64,000 nucleotides of DNA from Afipia sp. OHSU_II-C1 (GCF_000497575.1 NZ_APJI01000004.1:186001-250000), one strand, 5' to 3'; numbered from the stretch's first letter, positions 10,601 through 19,311 are shown. Program-made: numbers and translations. Notes: generated by a model from the sequence alone, not told the origin.

Positions 10601-11156
10601 CATCAAGGAAGTCGGTTTCGAACTGTATCAATCGATGCTGGAGGAGGCGATCCTCTCGCTCAAGGCCGGCATCTCCGAGCCGGTCGCGGACCGCTGGTCG
10701 CCGCAGATCACGCTCGGCATGCCTGTCCTTATTCCGGAAGACTACGTGGCTGATCTCTCGATCCGGCTGTCGTTGTATCGCCGTCTTGCGGATCTCGACA
10801 CCGAGGACGAGATCGAAAACTTCGGCGCGGAGCTGCGTGACCGTTTCGGGCCGTTGCCGGATGAAGTGCGCTGGCTGTTCAAGATTGCGGCGATCAAGTC
10901 GTACTGCCGCCGCGCCAACATCGAGAAGGTCGATGCCGGCCCGAAGGGCGCGGTCATTACATTCCGCGATAACTCATTCGCGCATCCGGACCGGCTCATG
11001 TTCTTCATCAGCCGCCACGGCAAAGCCGCCAAGGTTCGCCCGGACATGAAAGTGGTATTCTTCCAGGAATGGGAGACGGCGGAGGAGCGCGTCGAAGGCA
11101 CGACCACGATCCTGCGCGATCTTGCCAATCTGGCGGAAGGCAAGAAGGCGGCGTGA
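7641..11156 (+). CDS. mfd: Transcription-repair coupling factor Mfd
   Basis: Removes RNA polymerase stalled at DNA damage and recruits UvrA. Order of domains: UvrB-like N-terminal modules, RNA-polymerase-interacting CarD-like domain around GDVVVHVEHGIGRF, RecG-like helicase core with GDVGFGKT (Walker A), VDEEQHFG (motif II) and QLRGRVGRS, then the TRCF C-terminal domain. The frame is open for over 400 codons upstream of 7641, opposite recG, but these make no sense as protein. ATG 7641 overlaps the sdhE stop and gives 1171 residues, the normal length. Confidence 0.97.
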   Translation: MKASAKSPAQALRPGHALTLSNVADGAEALVVSDMARAVAAKPNPPAISLAVVCRDGPRMAQLARALEFFAPDLSVMQFPAWDCQPYDRVSPHGGILAQRLTTLAKLSRLQGSEKPLIVLTTVNAIVQRVPARDVVAAQALSVAPGHRVPMDNIAAWLEHNGYNRVSTVREPGEYAVRGGILDLFPAGLDQPVRFDFFGDTLESIRTFDAESQRTLLDMRGLDLVPVSEFQLVTETIKRFRMGYVAQFGAPDRDDMLYEAVSEGRRHPGMEHWLPLFQERMDTLFDYLGAAPIVMEPLAEDATRERFTQINDYYEARREAMDTPGGGAIYKPLPPDRLYLTEAEWTSLLANSALARLTPFALPEGEGVIDVGARQGRDFAPERGDTKVNVFESVVAHINGLQAARKKVVVALWSEGSRDRMASMLKDHKLLNTTSVNTWRAVQATPRNETMLAVIGLESGFETEAIALITEQDILGDRLVRPRKASRKLDNFISEVTSLATGDVVVHVEHGIGRFVGLQTLQVGGAPHDCLELHYANETKLFLPVENIELLSRYGSDQTNVELDKLGGGGWQARKAKLKNRIREIAGELIKIAAERHIHEAPKFPIHQGTYDEFCARFPYEETEDQLGAITSTLHDLDAGRPMDRLICGDVGFGKTEVALRAAFAAAMDGKQVAVVVPTTLLARQHTKTFTERFKGFPVNVAQASRLVAPKQMTQVKKDLADGNIDIIVGTHALLGKSIKFKDLGLLIVDEEQHFGVSHKERLKQLRAEIHVLTLSATPIPRTLQLALTGVRELSIIASPPVDRLAVRTFVAPHDPLMIREALLRERYRGGQAFYVVPRIEYLAEVKDFLDKHVPEMKVAVAHGQMPPTVIEDIMSAFYDGKYDVLLSTTIVESGLDIPSANTLIVHRADMFGLAQLYQLRGRVGRSKLRAYALFTLPSTHKITAQAERRLKVLQSLDNLGAGFQLASHDLDIRGAGNLLGEEQSGHIKEVGFELYQSMLEEAILSLKAGISEPVADRWSPQITLGMPVLIPEDYVADLSIRLSLYRRLADLDTEDEIENFGAELRDRFGPLPDEVRWLFKIAAIKSYCRRANIEKVDAGPKGAVITFRDNSFAHPDRLMFFISRHGKAAKVRPDMKVVFFQEWETAEERVEGTTTILRDLANLAEGKKAA

Positions 11157-11166
11157 TGTTCCGCGC

Positions 11167-11250
11167 CGTCATTGCGAGCGAAGCGAAGCAATCCAGTCTT
11201 GGAATCTAAGGAGCTGGATTGCTTCGTCGCAAATGCTCCTCGCAATGACG
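11167..11250. repeat. Palindromic intergenic repeat, copy 1 (convergent mfd / PRC gap)
   Basis: The ends are CGTCATTGCGAG (11167-11178) and its exact complement CTCGCAATGACG (11239-11250). Between them lie GAAGCAATCCAG and CTGGATTGCTTC, which also pair. Transcribed either way it forms a long hairpin, so it could act as a bidirectional terminator or mRNA stabiliser. A sister copy sits at 23523-23605. Elements of this sequence are abundant in Bradyrhizobium-related genomes. Confidence 0.85.
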
Positions 11251-11273
11251 AAGAGCTTATCTAGCAGGAGCCG

Positions 11274-11663
11274 TTACTTCGGATACTTGAACTCAGGTGC
11301 GGCCTTCAGCGCCTCCTTGGTCGTGTTCATCTTCGCAGTCCAGGTGTCCTTGTCCTTGTTGTAGCTCACACGCACGGACGAAGGCGACACAGCGACGTAA
11401 TGCTCGCCCACGCCGAGGAACCCGCCGACGGACAGGATCATGGCCTGAATCTGCTCGCCCTTGCCGATGGCAAGATCGGTGATTTCGCCCACCTTTTCGT
11501 CCTTCTGGTTGTAGACGTTCAGGCCCTTGAGCTTCGAACTGAACATCTCGTCCTTCGCGACGGTCGAGAATTTGGCTTCAGCAGGAGCAGTTCCGCTGGT
11601 CTGCGCGAGTGCCGGACCGGCGAGAACGGCCAGCGATGCGGCGACGAGTGCAATCTTCTTCAT
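11274..11663 (-). CDS. Secreted PRC-barrel domain protein
   Basis: A 129-residue protein with an N-terminal signal peptide (MKKIALVAAS... ending near ALAQ) and one PRC-barrel domain (LKGLNVYNQKDEKVGEITDLAIGKG region). Such exported PRC-barrel proteins are common in rhizobia; their role is unknown and may be envelope stress or ligand binding. The frame also allows an ATG four codons earlier, but GGAGGA lies between the two ATGs and fits the second, so 11663 was chosen. It is convergent with mfd, with the palindromic repeat between. Confidence 0.85.
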   Translation of the reverse strand: MKKIALVAASLAVLAGPALAQTSGTAPAEAKFSTVAKDEMFSSKLKGLNVYNQKDEKVGEITDLAIGKGEQIQAMILSVGGFLGVGEHYVAVSPSSVRVSYNKDKDTWTAKMNTTKEALKAAPEFKYPK

Positions 11664-11743
11664 GGTATCCTCCAAAGGGAATAGAGGCTCACCAATGCGA
11701 AGCCGGTGCGATTGTTCCTGACGATATCGAAAGTAAAATTCTT

Positions 11744-12988
11744 TTAGGACGCGACCCGCTGCGCCTCGGTGTGCAGCCGCCGGAGGATCGCGGACGCCGT
11801 ATCGCCGGGCATCAGTGTTGCGACGGTGACCTGCGGATCGAGCCGCTGGTCGCGCTTGGTCCTGTACATCGTGTGCCTCAGCACGCTGGTCAGCCGCCGT
11901 GCAATGGCGTGCGCGTTGCGCAGGTCGGTTTCGGCGAACACCGCGACGATCGCGCCTTCTTCATCCAGCGTGGCGAAGTCCATCCGCCGCATCAGGCGGC
12001 TGAGAATGCGCGCCGCGTCGAGGCGCATGCGTTCCGAGATCGAGCCCTGCGCGAAGGTGATGCGGGCGACGGACAATCCCGCGCCGCGCGTCTGGGTGTC
12101 GGTCACGGCGGTCTCGAAATCGCGACTGAAGGCGTATTCGTTCAGCAATCCCGTGCGCGGATCGAGCAGGCCGCCGACGTCAATCGATTTCAGTGCGCGT
12201 GCGATGCGCGACTCGAACGCCTGCTGCCGGATCAGCGGGACGGCGTGGGTTGCGACCGTGTGCGGATCGCCGTTGGAGATTTCAAGGTTGGGCAGGTCGT
12301 AACCGGCGGTCAGACCAGTTCCACTTCCCACCAGAACAGGAAGGTTACGGAACCGGGAGTCTTCCGACAGCACGGTCAGAAACGCATCGAGTACGCGCAG
12401 GGTAAACCCGTCACCGATGATGATGCCGTCGAGTTCACGGGCATTGAGGTGCTTGGCGGCGGCCTCGATGCTGAGCGCGCCGACGACACCCATCCGTTCG
12501 CCGAGTGAGACCGACAGGGCAGGATAGCCCGCGCCGCGCCCGATCAGCAGGACCGTCGCGTCGTCGATGGGATCACTCGTCGGCATGCGGGTAGACGTGG
12601 AACGTTCGTTTGCCAGACGGCGCAGCAACGTCACGTGCAGCGCGCGCACGCGCAGTGCGGCATTGAGCCTGCTGACCAGGCGCTCGGCGTTTCGGCCGAC
12701 CTGTGTGAACGGAAGAACATTTTGCGGCAACACTGTGCCGGGGTCGACGGCCAGAACCGGGAGGTAGGGATCGGCTTGCGCGGCTTGTTTCGCCAGACTT
12801 GCCAATGCAGCGTCGTGACCGTCGAGATCGGCCGCGAGTACGGCTGCTGGCCGCAGCCTTGCTATGGCGTCTGCCGCATCCGGCCAGCCCACATCCACCA
12901 GCGGAAATGTCTTCACCTGCGCGATCGCGTCGGCGAGGGTTCGGCCTTCCCGATTTGAAACAGTGAGGATCGGGCCTTGCTGCGACAT
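11744..12988 (-). CDS. GGDEF-like response regulator with degenerate active site
   Basis: A 414-residue protein with two receiver-like alpha/beta segments (about residues 8-110 and 140-250) and a C-terminal GGDEF-family fold that begins with DPRTGLLNEYAF, the usual first motif. Where the GG(D/E)EF signature should stand it reads LDEEGAIVAVF, so diguanylate cyclase activity is not expected; it may sense GTP/c-di-GMP or act structurally. A GTG five codons upstream (13003) is an alternative start. It is the promoter-distal member of a three-gene minus-strand group with the AMP-ligase-like and YejA-like genes. Confidence 0.75.
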   Translation of the reverse strand: MSQQGPILTVSNREGRTLADAIAQVKTFPLVDVGWPDAADAIARLRPAAVLAADLDGHDAALASLAKQAAQADPYLPVLAVDPGTVLPQNVLPFTQVGRNAERLVSRLNAALRVRALHVTLLRRLANERSTSTRMPTSDPIDDATVLLIGRGAGYPALSVSLGERMGVVGALSIEAAAKHLNARELDGIIIGDGFTLRVLDAFLTVLSEDSRFRNLPVLVGSGTGLTAGYDLPNLEISNGDPHTVATHAVPLIRQQAFESRIARALKSIDVGGLLDPRTGLLNEYAFSRDFETAVTDTQTRGAGLSVARITFAQGSISERMRLDAARILSRLMRRMDFATLDEEGAIVAVFAETDLRNAHAIARRLTSVLRHTMYRTKRDQRLDPQVTVATLMPGDTASAILRRLHTEAQRVAS

Positions 12989-13096
12989 GGTGTAGTGACT
13001 CACAGAAACCGTGGAACAGCCGAAAGTGTCGGCAGCGCGCGAAGCCTAAACCGCGCCTGTTAATGGCAGGTCAATGCGATTGATGAAATGAGGGGC

Positions 13097-14632
13097 TCAG
13101 GTTCCGCTGGAACGGTCGCGGAATGCATCCACCATCAGTGGATTCAGGCCCAGTTCGCCGAGCGCTTCGCGCGCGCGGCGGTTATCTCCGGCGCGTCCGG
13201 CGAGGCGGAAGCCGTTGAGTTGATCAGGCAATGCGGTCAGCATCGCGCCTGCTGCGAGGCGTTTCGCCCATGACTCAAGATCCTGCGCGAGAAAGCGATA
13301 GCCGCCGACACCGACAATTCCGACGGGCGGTGCGGTGATGCCGATGGCGCCTGTCGTACGATCAACATGCGCAGCATATCCCGTATCGACGTAGTCCGGA
13401 GCAGCCGCTTCCTTCAGCGGGTCGTCAGATGAAATCCGATAGGCCGTGACCGGCACCATCGTGCCGCGCAGTGCGAGCGTCGCCTTCGGGGTCACGATGA
13501 TCTCGCCGATGGCTTTCGAGCTTGCCGCGCCACGTGGTGCGCTGAACGAGCCAGGTGTGATGGGCACCGGCGCGCCGTCGGTGAGACGCCGGGCGGCGAA
13601 CAGGCCGGCTTCGCCGAACAGATAGACATCGGTGAGCGTGGTGCCGGTATCCTGCCAGTCTTCGCTCGCCATGACGCGGTCCGGCGTGCGCCACAGTCCG
13701 ATGACGTTCCTAATGGCGACCTGGGGCCGCGCCAGCGTTCCGCTCTCCACAAGCCGGAGCGCCAGCGGGGCGGGCGCGATCAGTGTGTCATGGTGTTCGT
13801 CGACGATCTGCTGTTCGAGAACCTGCAGGTCCGCCGGGTGATGCAGCGCCAGCGATCCGCCGCTGAGCAACCAGGTCACCACGGACGACACGCAGCCTGC
13901 GAACGATGCCGGCGCAATCGCGGACAACAGCCTTGCACCTTGCGGGAGGCCGGCTTCAAGGAAGATCGCAAGACCACCCGAGATCAATTGCAGATGGTTG
14001 CGCGGAATTGCACGAAATCCATCCGGCGTGACGTCAAACGTTATGATCGCCGGTCTGCGCGCATCAGGCGGCGCAGGCGGCAGCCAGCCATTCATGCCAC
14101 TGGTCGTGATTTCGAGCGGCGCCATGCCTTCCGGCAGATCGTGGCCGAAGCCAAACACATGGCGGATCGAAAAGGCTTCGACCGCCGCGTTCAGGGCGAG
14201 TTCGGCATGGTCCACAATCTCGATGCGGCTGACGCCGACGATGGCGCGGGCGCCGATCCGGTTGAGCGCGCCGGTCAGTTCCGACTGCCGCCAGAGCTGC
14301 GGCAGCAGCGCCGCCACCAGGCCGGCACGAAGTGCGCCCAGCACGGTCACCGCGAACTCGACAGTGTTCGGCATCTGCAGGGCGATGATCGAGCCCGGCG
14401 GCAGCCCGGCCTCCACAAAGCGCGCTGCGATGGCGGAGACGGCCTGATCGGCCTGCGCGAACGTCAGTTTCTGCGGCTGGGTGCCGGTGACGCGGTGTTT
14501 GTTCGGCGGGTCGATCAGCGCGATCGCGTCGGGTTGCCGCAGCACCGTGCGCCGGAACAGATCGTCGAGCGTCAGCGGCGCGCCTGACGAGGTCGCTGCT
14601 GAGGTCGGCGTGGTCTGCAAGGTCTCGCTCAC
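13097..14632 (-). CDS. Divergent AMP-binding (acyl-CoA synthetase-like) protein
   Basis: The 511 residues follow the fold of class I adenylate-forming enzymes: an N-terminal TLDDLFRRTVLRQPDAIAL opening, the PGSIIALQMPNTVEF region and a late DTGYAAHVD segment. The catalytic motifs are worn. The Thr/Ser/Gly-rich P-loop is replaced by FDVTPDGFRAIPRNH, the YGxTE motif reads LFGEAG, and the C-terminal lysine subdomain is short and unconvincing. It may therefore be a non-catalytic paralogue or an enzyme with altered chemistry. The start is GTG with a weak ribosome site. It lies 108 bp upstream of the degenerate GGDEF gene. Confidence 0.7.
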   Translation of the reverse strand: MSETLQTTPTSAATSSGAPLTLDDLFRRTVLRQPDAIALIDPPNKHRVTGTQPQKLTFAQADQAVSAIAARFVEAGLPPGSIIALQMPNTVEFAVTVLGALRAGLVAALLPQLWRQSELTGALNRIGARAIVGVSRIEIVDHAELALNAAVEAFSIRHVFGFGHDLPEGMAPLEITTSGMNGWLPPAPPDARRPAIITFDVTPDGFRAIPRNHLQLISGGLAIFLEAGLPQGARLLSAIAPASFAGCVSSVVTWLLSGGSLALHHPADLQVLEQQIVDEHHDTLIAPAPLALRLVESGTLARPQVAIRNVIGLWRTPDRVMASEDWQDTGTTLTDVYLFGEAGLFAARRLTDGAPVPITPGSFSAPRGAASSKAIGEIIVTPKATLALRGTMVPVTAYRISSDDPLKEAAAPDYVDTGYAAHVDRTTGAIGITAPPVGIVGVGGYRFLAQDLESWAKRLAAGAMLTALPDQLNGFRLAGRAGDNRRAREALGELGLNPLMVDAFRDRSSGT

Positions 14633-14656
14633 GCGGTCACGACATCAAGAGGTCAT

Positions 14657-16558
14657 CTAAGGCGCTTTCGCGCCCGGCTTTTGCCACCACGTCTCCGGCA
14701 GATACCCGGTGAGCGCAGTGGCCTTTGGCCGTTCTATCCGATTCCACCGCGCGAGCCATTGCTGCTGAACGTTATAAAGCGGGATAGCGTAGAAGCCCGA
14801 GATCAGCGCCCGGTCGAGCGCGCGGACGGCCGGAACGAAGCCGGATTGCTCGCGTGCCTCGAGAAGGGCGGCGATCATTGCATCGACGGCCGGTGACTTC
14901 GCCCCCATGTAGTTGCGGGTGCCCTGATTATCGGCAGCAGCGCTGCCCCAGTAGAATGCCTGCTCGTTGCCCGGCGAGAGCGACTGGTCCCACCGGTTCT
15001 GGATCATGTCGAAGTCGAAGGCGAGGCGGCGCTGGTCGAACTGCACCCCATCCACGGCGCGCACCGCCACGTCGATGCCGGCACGCTTGAGATCGCGGGA
15101 ATAGGCCAGCGCGATGCGCTCCTGATCCCGCGTGGTGACCAGGATCTCGAACGTCAACGGCTTCCGGCTGGCTTTCTGCCGCAGCACCGTGCCGTCGAGC
15201 TGGTAACCGGCCTGTGCCAGTAGCGCGAGAGCCGCCCGCAGTGATGCGCGGTCGCGCCCCGAGGCGTCGGTGACGGGCAGGCGGTAGCTGCCGTCCATCA
15301 CATCGGGGCGGATGCTTGCCGCATAAGGCGCAAGCAATGTTTTCTCACGCGCGTCTGCCGGGCGGGTGTAGGCGGACAGCTCGGAGCCTGCGAAGTATCC
15401 GGCCGAGCGTCCATACAGACCGAAGAAGTAGTTGCGGTTGATCCACTCAAAGTCGAACAGCAGCGTCAATGCTTCACGAACGCGAATGTCCGTGAACACC
15501 GGACGGCGCGTATTGAAGATGAGGTATTCAGAGGGCTGCGGCGTGCCCGGCTTGACTTCGTCGCGAATGACGTCACCGGCTTTCGCCGCGGCGAAATTGT
15601 ATCCCTCGTGCCAGCGCAGCGGCTCGTTCTCGATCCGGAAATCGTAGAGGCCGCGCTTGAACGCTTCGAACGCACCGTTGGCTTCGCGGTAATAGTCGAG
15701 ACGAACCTCGTCGAAGTTCCACATACCGCGGTTGATAGGCAGGTCGCGGCCCCAATAGTCCGGATTGCGCGTCATGGTCACGCTTTGCCCGGCGCGGACG
15801 CCGGTGATCCGATAGGGGCCCGAGCCGATCAGACCGGTAAGGGATGTGTCCTCGAAGGTTGCGACATCGATGGCGTGCTTCGGAAAGACCGGCATCAGGC
15901 CCAGGATCAGCGGCAATTCGCGGTCGTTCGCGCCGCCGAAATCGAACCGCACGGTACGTTCGTCCAGCGCTTCGGCTTTTTCGACCTTGGCGTAATACAG
16001 CCGGTGATTGGGCCGGCCCTTGTCACGCATCAACTGCCAGGAAAACAGCACGTCGGCCGCCAGCACCGGCTTGCCGTCGGAGAACCGCGCCAGCGGATTG
16101 AGCCGGAACGTGACATAGGTCCGATTGCTGTCGGTCTCGACGGTTTGCGCGAGCAGACCGTAGAGCGTGAACGGCTCGTCATGGCCGCGCGCCAGCAGAC
16201 TTTCGATGACGTAGCCGCGGACCTGCTGAACCGCGATGCCCTTCACGATGAACGGATTGAGGCTGTCGAACGCGCCGAGAAGCCCGAAAATGATCCGGCC
16301 GCCCTTTGGCGCGTCGGGATTGACGTAAGGCATATGAGCGAAGTTCGCGGGCAGGGCCGGGACGCCATGCATGGCGATACCGTGAGCCGGAACTGGGGAA
16401 TCTCGTTGGCCCGTGGGCTCGGCCCGGAGGTCTGTCGCGCTTAGTCCGGCCCAGATCAGTGCCACGCAGCCAAGGTTTCGCGCCCAGCTTTGACCGCTGC
16501 GGCGCACTGCGGATGGCACCCGGTTTGATTCGGCTGACTTCACGCGAAAATTTACCAC
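14657..16558 (-). CDS. Family 5 extracellular solute-binding protein (YejA-like)
   Basis: Periplasmic binding protein for oligopeptide- or microcin-like ligands. A signal peptide follows an unusually long basic N-terminus (WARNLGCVALIWAGLSA). The SBP_bac_5 features are GGRIIFGLLGAFDSLNPF near the start of the mature chain and the MTRNPDYWGRD motif. About 633 residues is normal. TTG at 16564 is possible, but GGAG sits six bases before GTG 16558, so that start was chosen. No permease or ATPase genes are next to it, so it is an orphan binding protein here, as YejA-type genes sometimes are. Confidence 0.85.
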   Translation of the reverse strand: MVNFRVKSAESNRVPSAVRRSGQSWARNLGCVALIWAGLSATDLRAEPTGQRDSPVPAHGIAMHGVPALPANFAHMPYVNPDAPKGGRIIFGLLGAFDSLNPFIVKGIAVQQVRGYVIESLLARGHDEPFTLYGLLAQTVETDSNRTYVTFRLNPLARFSDGKPVLAADVLFSWQLMRDKGRPNHRLYYAKVEKAEALDERTVRFDFGGANDRELPLILGLMPVFPKHAIDVATFEDTSLTGLIGSGPYRITGVRAGQSVTMTRNPDYWGRDLPINRGMWNFDEVRLDYYREANGAFEAFKRGLYDFRIENEPLRWHEGYNFAAAKAGDVIRDEVKPGTPQPSEYLIFNTRRPVFTDIRVREALTLLFDFEWINRNYFFGLYGRSAGYFAGSELSAYTRPADAREKTLLAPYAASIRPDVMDGSYRLPVTDASGRDRASLRAALALLAQAGYQLDGTVLRQKASRKPLTFEILVTTRDQERIALAYSRDLKRAGIDVAVRAVDGVQFDQRRLAFDFDMIQNRWDQSLSPGNEQAFYWGSAAADNQGTRNYMGAKSPAVDAMIAALLEAREQSGFVPAVRALDRALISGFYAIPLYNVQQQWLARWNRIERPKATALTGYLPETWWQKPGAKAP

Positions 16559-16769
16559 GTTCAACTCCGATAATACGGGTTGCGACCCGCAAATATCACT
16601 GTTGGCATTGATCTTTTCGTTCGCCGTTGTATTGAAGGCGGGCTATTCGAGGAAGGCTGCGGGCACTGTCACGTAACCGCCTCAATTGGCTCCGAGACAG
16701 CCGCCGAACAAACAGGCATCCGGGTCCCGAACGGGAGCGGGCGTTAAGGTTCAGAAAGGGTTTTCCACA

Positions 16770-17564
16770 ATGAATTTCCGTATCTTGGCCGCGCAGGCCT
16801 TGCCGCGCGGCCGGGTGTTCGCCGCTTTGACCGCGGGCGCCTTTTTGGCCGCTGCCGGCATTTCCGGCGCCCAGGCCCAGACACCCGCGCCAGCCCCTGG
16901 CGCTCCGGCTCCGAAGGCTGCTGCTCCCAAGGCTGCTCCGAAGGCCGCACCGAAGGCACCGGCTCCGGCCGCTCAGCAGGCTCCTGCCGCGGGCGCTGCC
17001 CAGCAGCCTCCGGCTGACCAGCAGGTGCAGCTGATCTACCAGCCCTGGACCAAGTTCTGCATGAAGGGCCAGGATGCCAACGCCAAGCAGGTGTGCTTCA
17101 CCGGCAAGGACGGTCGCATCGAATCCGGCCAGCCTGTCGTTGCCGCCGTGATCATCGAGCCGGAAGGCGAGCCGAAGAAGCTGCTTCGCGTCACCCTGCC
17201 GCTCGGCATGCAGCTCGTGCACGGCACCCGTATTATCGTCGACCAGAACGCGCCGCAGCAGAGCCCCTACGTGATCTGCTTCGCCAACGGCTGCATGTCG
17301 GATTACGAAGTGACCCCGGACATGCTGGGCCAGATGAAGAAGGGCCAGAACCTCGTCGTGCAGGCGATCAACGCCAACGGCGCCCCGCTGACCCTGGCGC
17401 TTCCGCTTGCCGAGTTCGCAAAGGCCTACGACGGCCCGCCGACCGACCCGAAGGTGTTTGAAGAGACCCAGAAGAAGCTGCAGGAAGAGCTTCAGAAGCG
17501 CGCGGCGGAAGCCCGCCAGAAGCTGGAAAACGCGGCTCCGCCCGCCAATCCCGCCGCGAAGTAA
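16770..17564 (+). CDS. Invasion associated locus B (IalB) family protein
   Basis: A secreted 264-residue protein. After the signal peptide (cleavage near GAQAQ) comes a Pro/Ala/Lys low-complexity linker of about 55 residues, then the IalB domain with paired cysteines (TKFCMKG, KQVCFTG, VICFANGCMSDY) and a charged helical tail. IalB was named from Bartonella erythrocyte invasion, but free-living relatives carry it as a general periplasmic protein. AGAAAGG precedes ATG 16770, 28 codons inside the longer open frame. A clear terminator follows. Confidence 0.88.
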   Translation: MNFRILAAQALPRGRVFAALTAGAFLAAAGISGAQAQTPAPAPGAPAPKAAAPKAAPKAAPKAPAPAAQQAPAAGAAQQPPADQQVQLIYQPWTKFCMKGQDANAKQVCFTGKDGRIESGQPVVAAVIIEPEGEPKKLLRVTLPLGMQLVHGTRIIVDQNAPQQSPYVICFANGCMSDYEVTPDMLGQMKKGQNLVVQAINANGAPLTLALPLAEFAKAYDGPPTDPKVFEETQKKLQEELQKRAAEARQKLENAAPPANPAAK

Positions 17565-17585
17565 CGCGGTCTTTCGCACACGAAC

Positions 17586-17615
17586 AAAGGGCGCGCAGCA
17601 ATGCGCGCCTTTTTT
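17586..17615 (+). terminator. Rho-independent terminator after ialB-like gene
   Basis: Stem GGCGCGC (17590-17596) pairs with GCGCGCC (17603-17609) around a six-base loop and is followed by six T. It begins about 22 bases after the stop codon at 17564. It is a textbook intrinsic terminator. Confidence 0.9.
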
Positions 17616-17692
17616 ATTGGTTACGGAACGGGCATAGTTCGCTGCGCGTTGCAGAATGAGCGATGCATGGCGCACCGCCACAGGAGAACTTC

Positions 17693-17893
17693 ATGTCCGA
17701 CTACAGTGCACTCTCGCTTCCCGAACTCGAAGACCGCATCGCCATCGTGCGGGACAACATCCGGCAACTCATCGAGCAGGCGGCGGCGGTGTCCGGCGGC
17801 CAGAACGAGGAGCGCAACGCCGATCGCATCGCGCAGCAGACCGAGGAGCTTGAAGCGCTGGTGAAGGAGCGGGACGGGCGGAAGCAGGCTTAA
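17693..17893 (+). CDS. Small conserved coiled-coil protein (hypothetical)
   Basis: A 66-residue acidic, helical protein that opens with SDYSALSLPELEDRIAIVRDN and contains heptad-like charge patterns, suggesting a short coiled coil. I recall similar unnamed proteins in Bradyrhizobium relatives but know no function. An AGGAG seven bases before ATG 17693 fixes the start. It ends 11 bp before the convergent hspQ stop. Confidence 0.7.
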   Translation: MSDYSALSLPELEDRIAIVRDNIRQLIEQAAAVSGGQNEERNADRIAQQTEELEALVKERDGRKQA

Positions 17894-17903
17894 GCCGAAG
17901 CCG

Positions 17904-18236
17904 TCAGTTCAGCGATGGATTGCGCGGACGATAGCTGCCGGACTTGTCCTTGACGAAAATCTCGGCGACCTGCGAATGCCGGATCGGCTCGCCTGACTCG
18001 TCAGGCAGCAGGTTCTGTTCCGAGACGTACGCGACGTACTCGGACTCTGAATTTTCGGCCAGCAGATGATAGAACGGCTGATCCTTGTGGGGCCGCATCT
18101 CTTCCGGGATCGACAGCCACCACTCTTCCGTGTTGTTGAATTCCGGATCGATATCGTAAATCACCCCACGGAAAGAGAAAATCCGGTGGCGAACGATCTG
18201 GCCGATCTGAAACTTGGCGGTGCGAGCTTTAATCAT
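17904..18236 (-). CDS. hspQ: Heat shock protein HspQ (hemimethylated-DNA-binding fold)
   Basis: A 110-residue member of the YccV/HspQ family. Conserved features are FQIGQIVRHRIFSFRGVIYDIDP near the start, the DQPFYHLLAE motif and YVSEQNLLPD. In enterobacteria HspQ promotes degradation of DnaA mutants and adapts substrates for Lon. The ATG directly abuts a GGAGG, an odd zero spacing, and no better start is seen. A 124-bp gap separates it from the divergent AEC transporter gene. Confidence 0.88.
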   Translation of the reverse strand: MIKARTAKFQIGQIVRHRIFSFRGVIYDIDPEFNNTEEWWLSIPEEMRPHKDQPFYHLLAENSESEYVAYVSEQNLLPDESGEPIRHSQVAEIFVKDKSGSYRPRNPSLN

Positions 18237-18360
18237 CCTCCGTCGAATAGACCATGATTGTGGCCGATGCTAGGGGTTTACGCCTGAATCGGGCGGGTGA
18301 GGGGCTCCCCTGCGCCGCAGTCGGTTCTCTGGTGCCGCGCGGCATAATAAGCGTATCCCA

Positions 18361-19311
18361 ATGATCGATATTCTAAATCTCGCTCTCCCGTATTTCGGGC
18401 TGATCTTCATCGGCTATGCCTGCGGGAAATATAAACGTCTTCCGGAAGCTGGCCTGGAGTGGATGAATTTCTTCCTGCTCTACGTTTCGCTGCCGGCGCT
18501 GTTCTTTAGAACGCTTGCAAGAACGCCGTTCGAACAACTGAACAATCCGCCCTTCGTGATCGCCACGACGCTTGCGACCGCGAGCGCATTCTTCCTGTCG
18601 ATGTTCGGCGCGAAATTCATCGCAAAGCTCTCGACACGCGAATCCGCGATGGCGGGCCTCGGCGGGGGCTACGGCAACATCGGCTACATGGGACCGGGAC
18701 TGGCGCTTGCCACGCTGGGCGCGAAGGCCGCGGCACCCGTCGCTCTGGTCTTCTGTTTCGATACCATTTTCCTGTTCACGACCGTGCCGCTGCTGATGGT
18801 GCTGACGGACGGCGAGCGGCGGCCACTGTTGCCGACCATCGGACTTGTTGCAAAACAGATCCTGCTGCATCCGCTCATCATTGCGTCATACTTCGGTGTG
18901 CTGGTCGCGGCCTTCCATGTCCCGGTGCCGGTCGCGCTCGACAACACGTTTCAGTTTTTGCAAAGCGCTGCCGCACCGGTCGCGCTGTTCGCGCTCGGCG
19001 TGACCGTCGCGCTGCGGCCGTTCGAGCGCGTGCCATGGGAAGTGCCGGGGGTCATCGCCGTCAAGCTGATCCTGCATCCGCTGATCGTGTTCGGCCTTTT
19101 GATCCTGCTCGGTCCGTTCCCGATGGAGTGGGCTGCGACCGCGCTGTTGCTGGCCTCACTGCCGCCGGCGCTCAACGTGTTCGTGATCGCGCGTCAGTAC
19201 GATACCTGGATCGAACCGGCCTCGACGCTGGTTCTGATCGGCACGTTCGTATCCGTGGTGACGCTGACCAGCGTCATGTGGATGATCAAGAACGGCATGA
19301 TTTTTCCGTGA
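18361..19311 (+). CDS. AEC family transporter
   Basis: A 316-residue inner-membrane protein with about ten hydrophobic segments arranged as two five-helix bundles, the auxin efflux carrier (AEC) layout. The GGGYGNIGYMGPGLAL stretch in the first half and the ASLPPALNVFVIARQY stretch in the second match the two conserved helix-break regions. Bacterial AEC members move carboxylates such as malate or malonate; the substrate here is unknown. No strong ribosome site precedes ATG 18361, so the start is less certain than the family call. Confidence 0.88.
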   Translation: MIDILNLALPYFGLIFIGYACGKYKRLPEAGLEWMNFFLLYVSLPALFFRTLARTPFEQLNNPPFVIATTLATASAFFLSMFGAKFIAKLSTRESAMAGLGGGYGNIGYMGPGLALATLGAKAAAPVALVFCFDTIFLFTTVPLLMVLTDGERRPLLPTIGLVAKQILLHPLIIASYFGVLVAAFHVPVPVALDNTFQFLQSAAAPVALFALGVTVALRPFERVPWEVPGVIAVKLILHPLIVFGLLILLGPFPMEWAATALLLASLPPALNVFVIARQYDTWIEPASTLVLIGTFVSVVTLTSVMWMIKNGMIFP

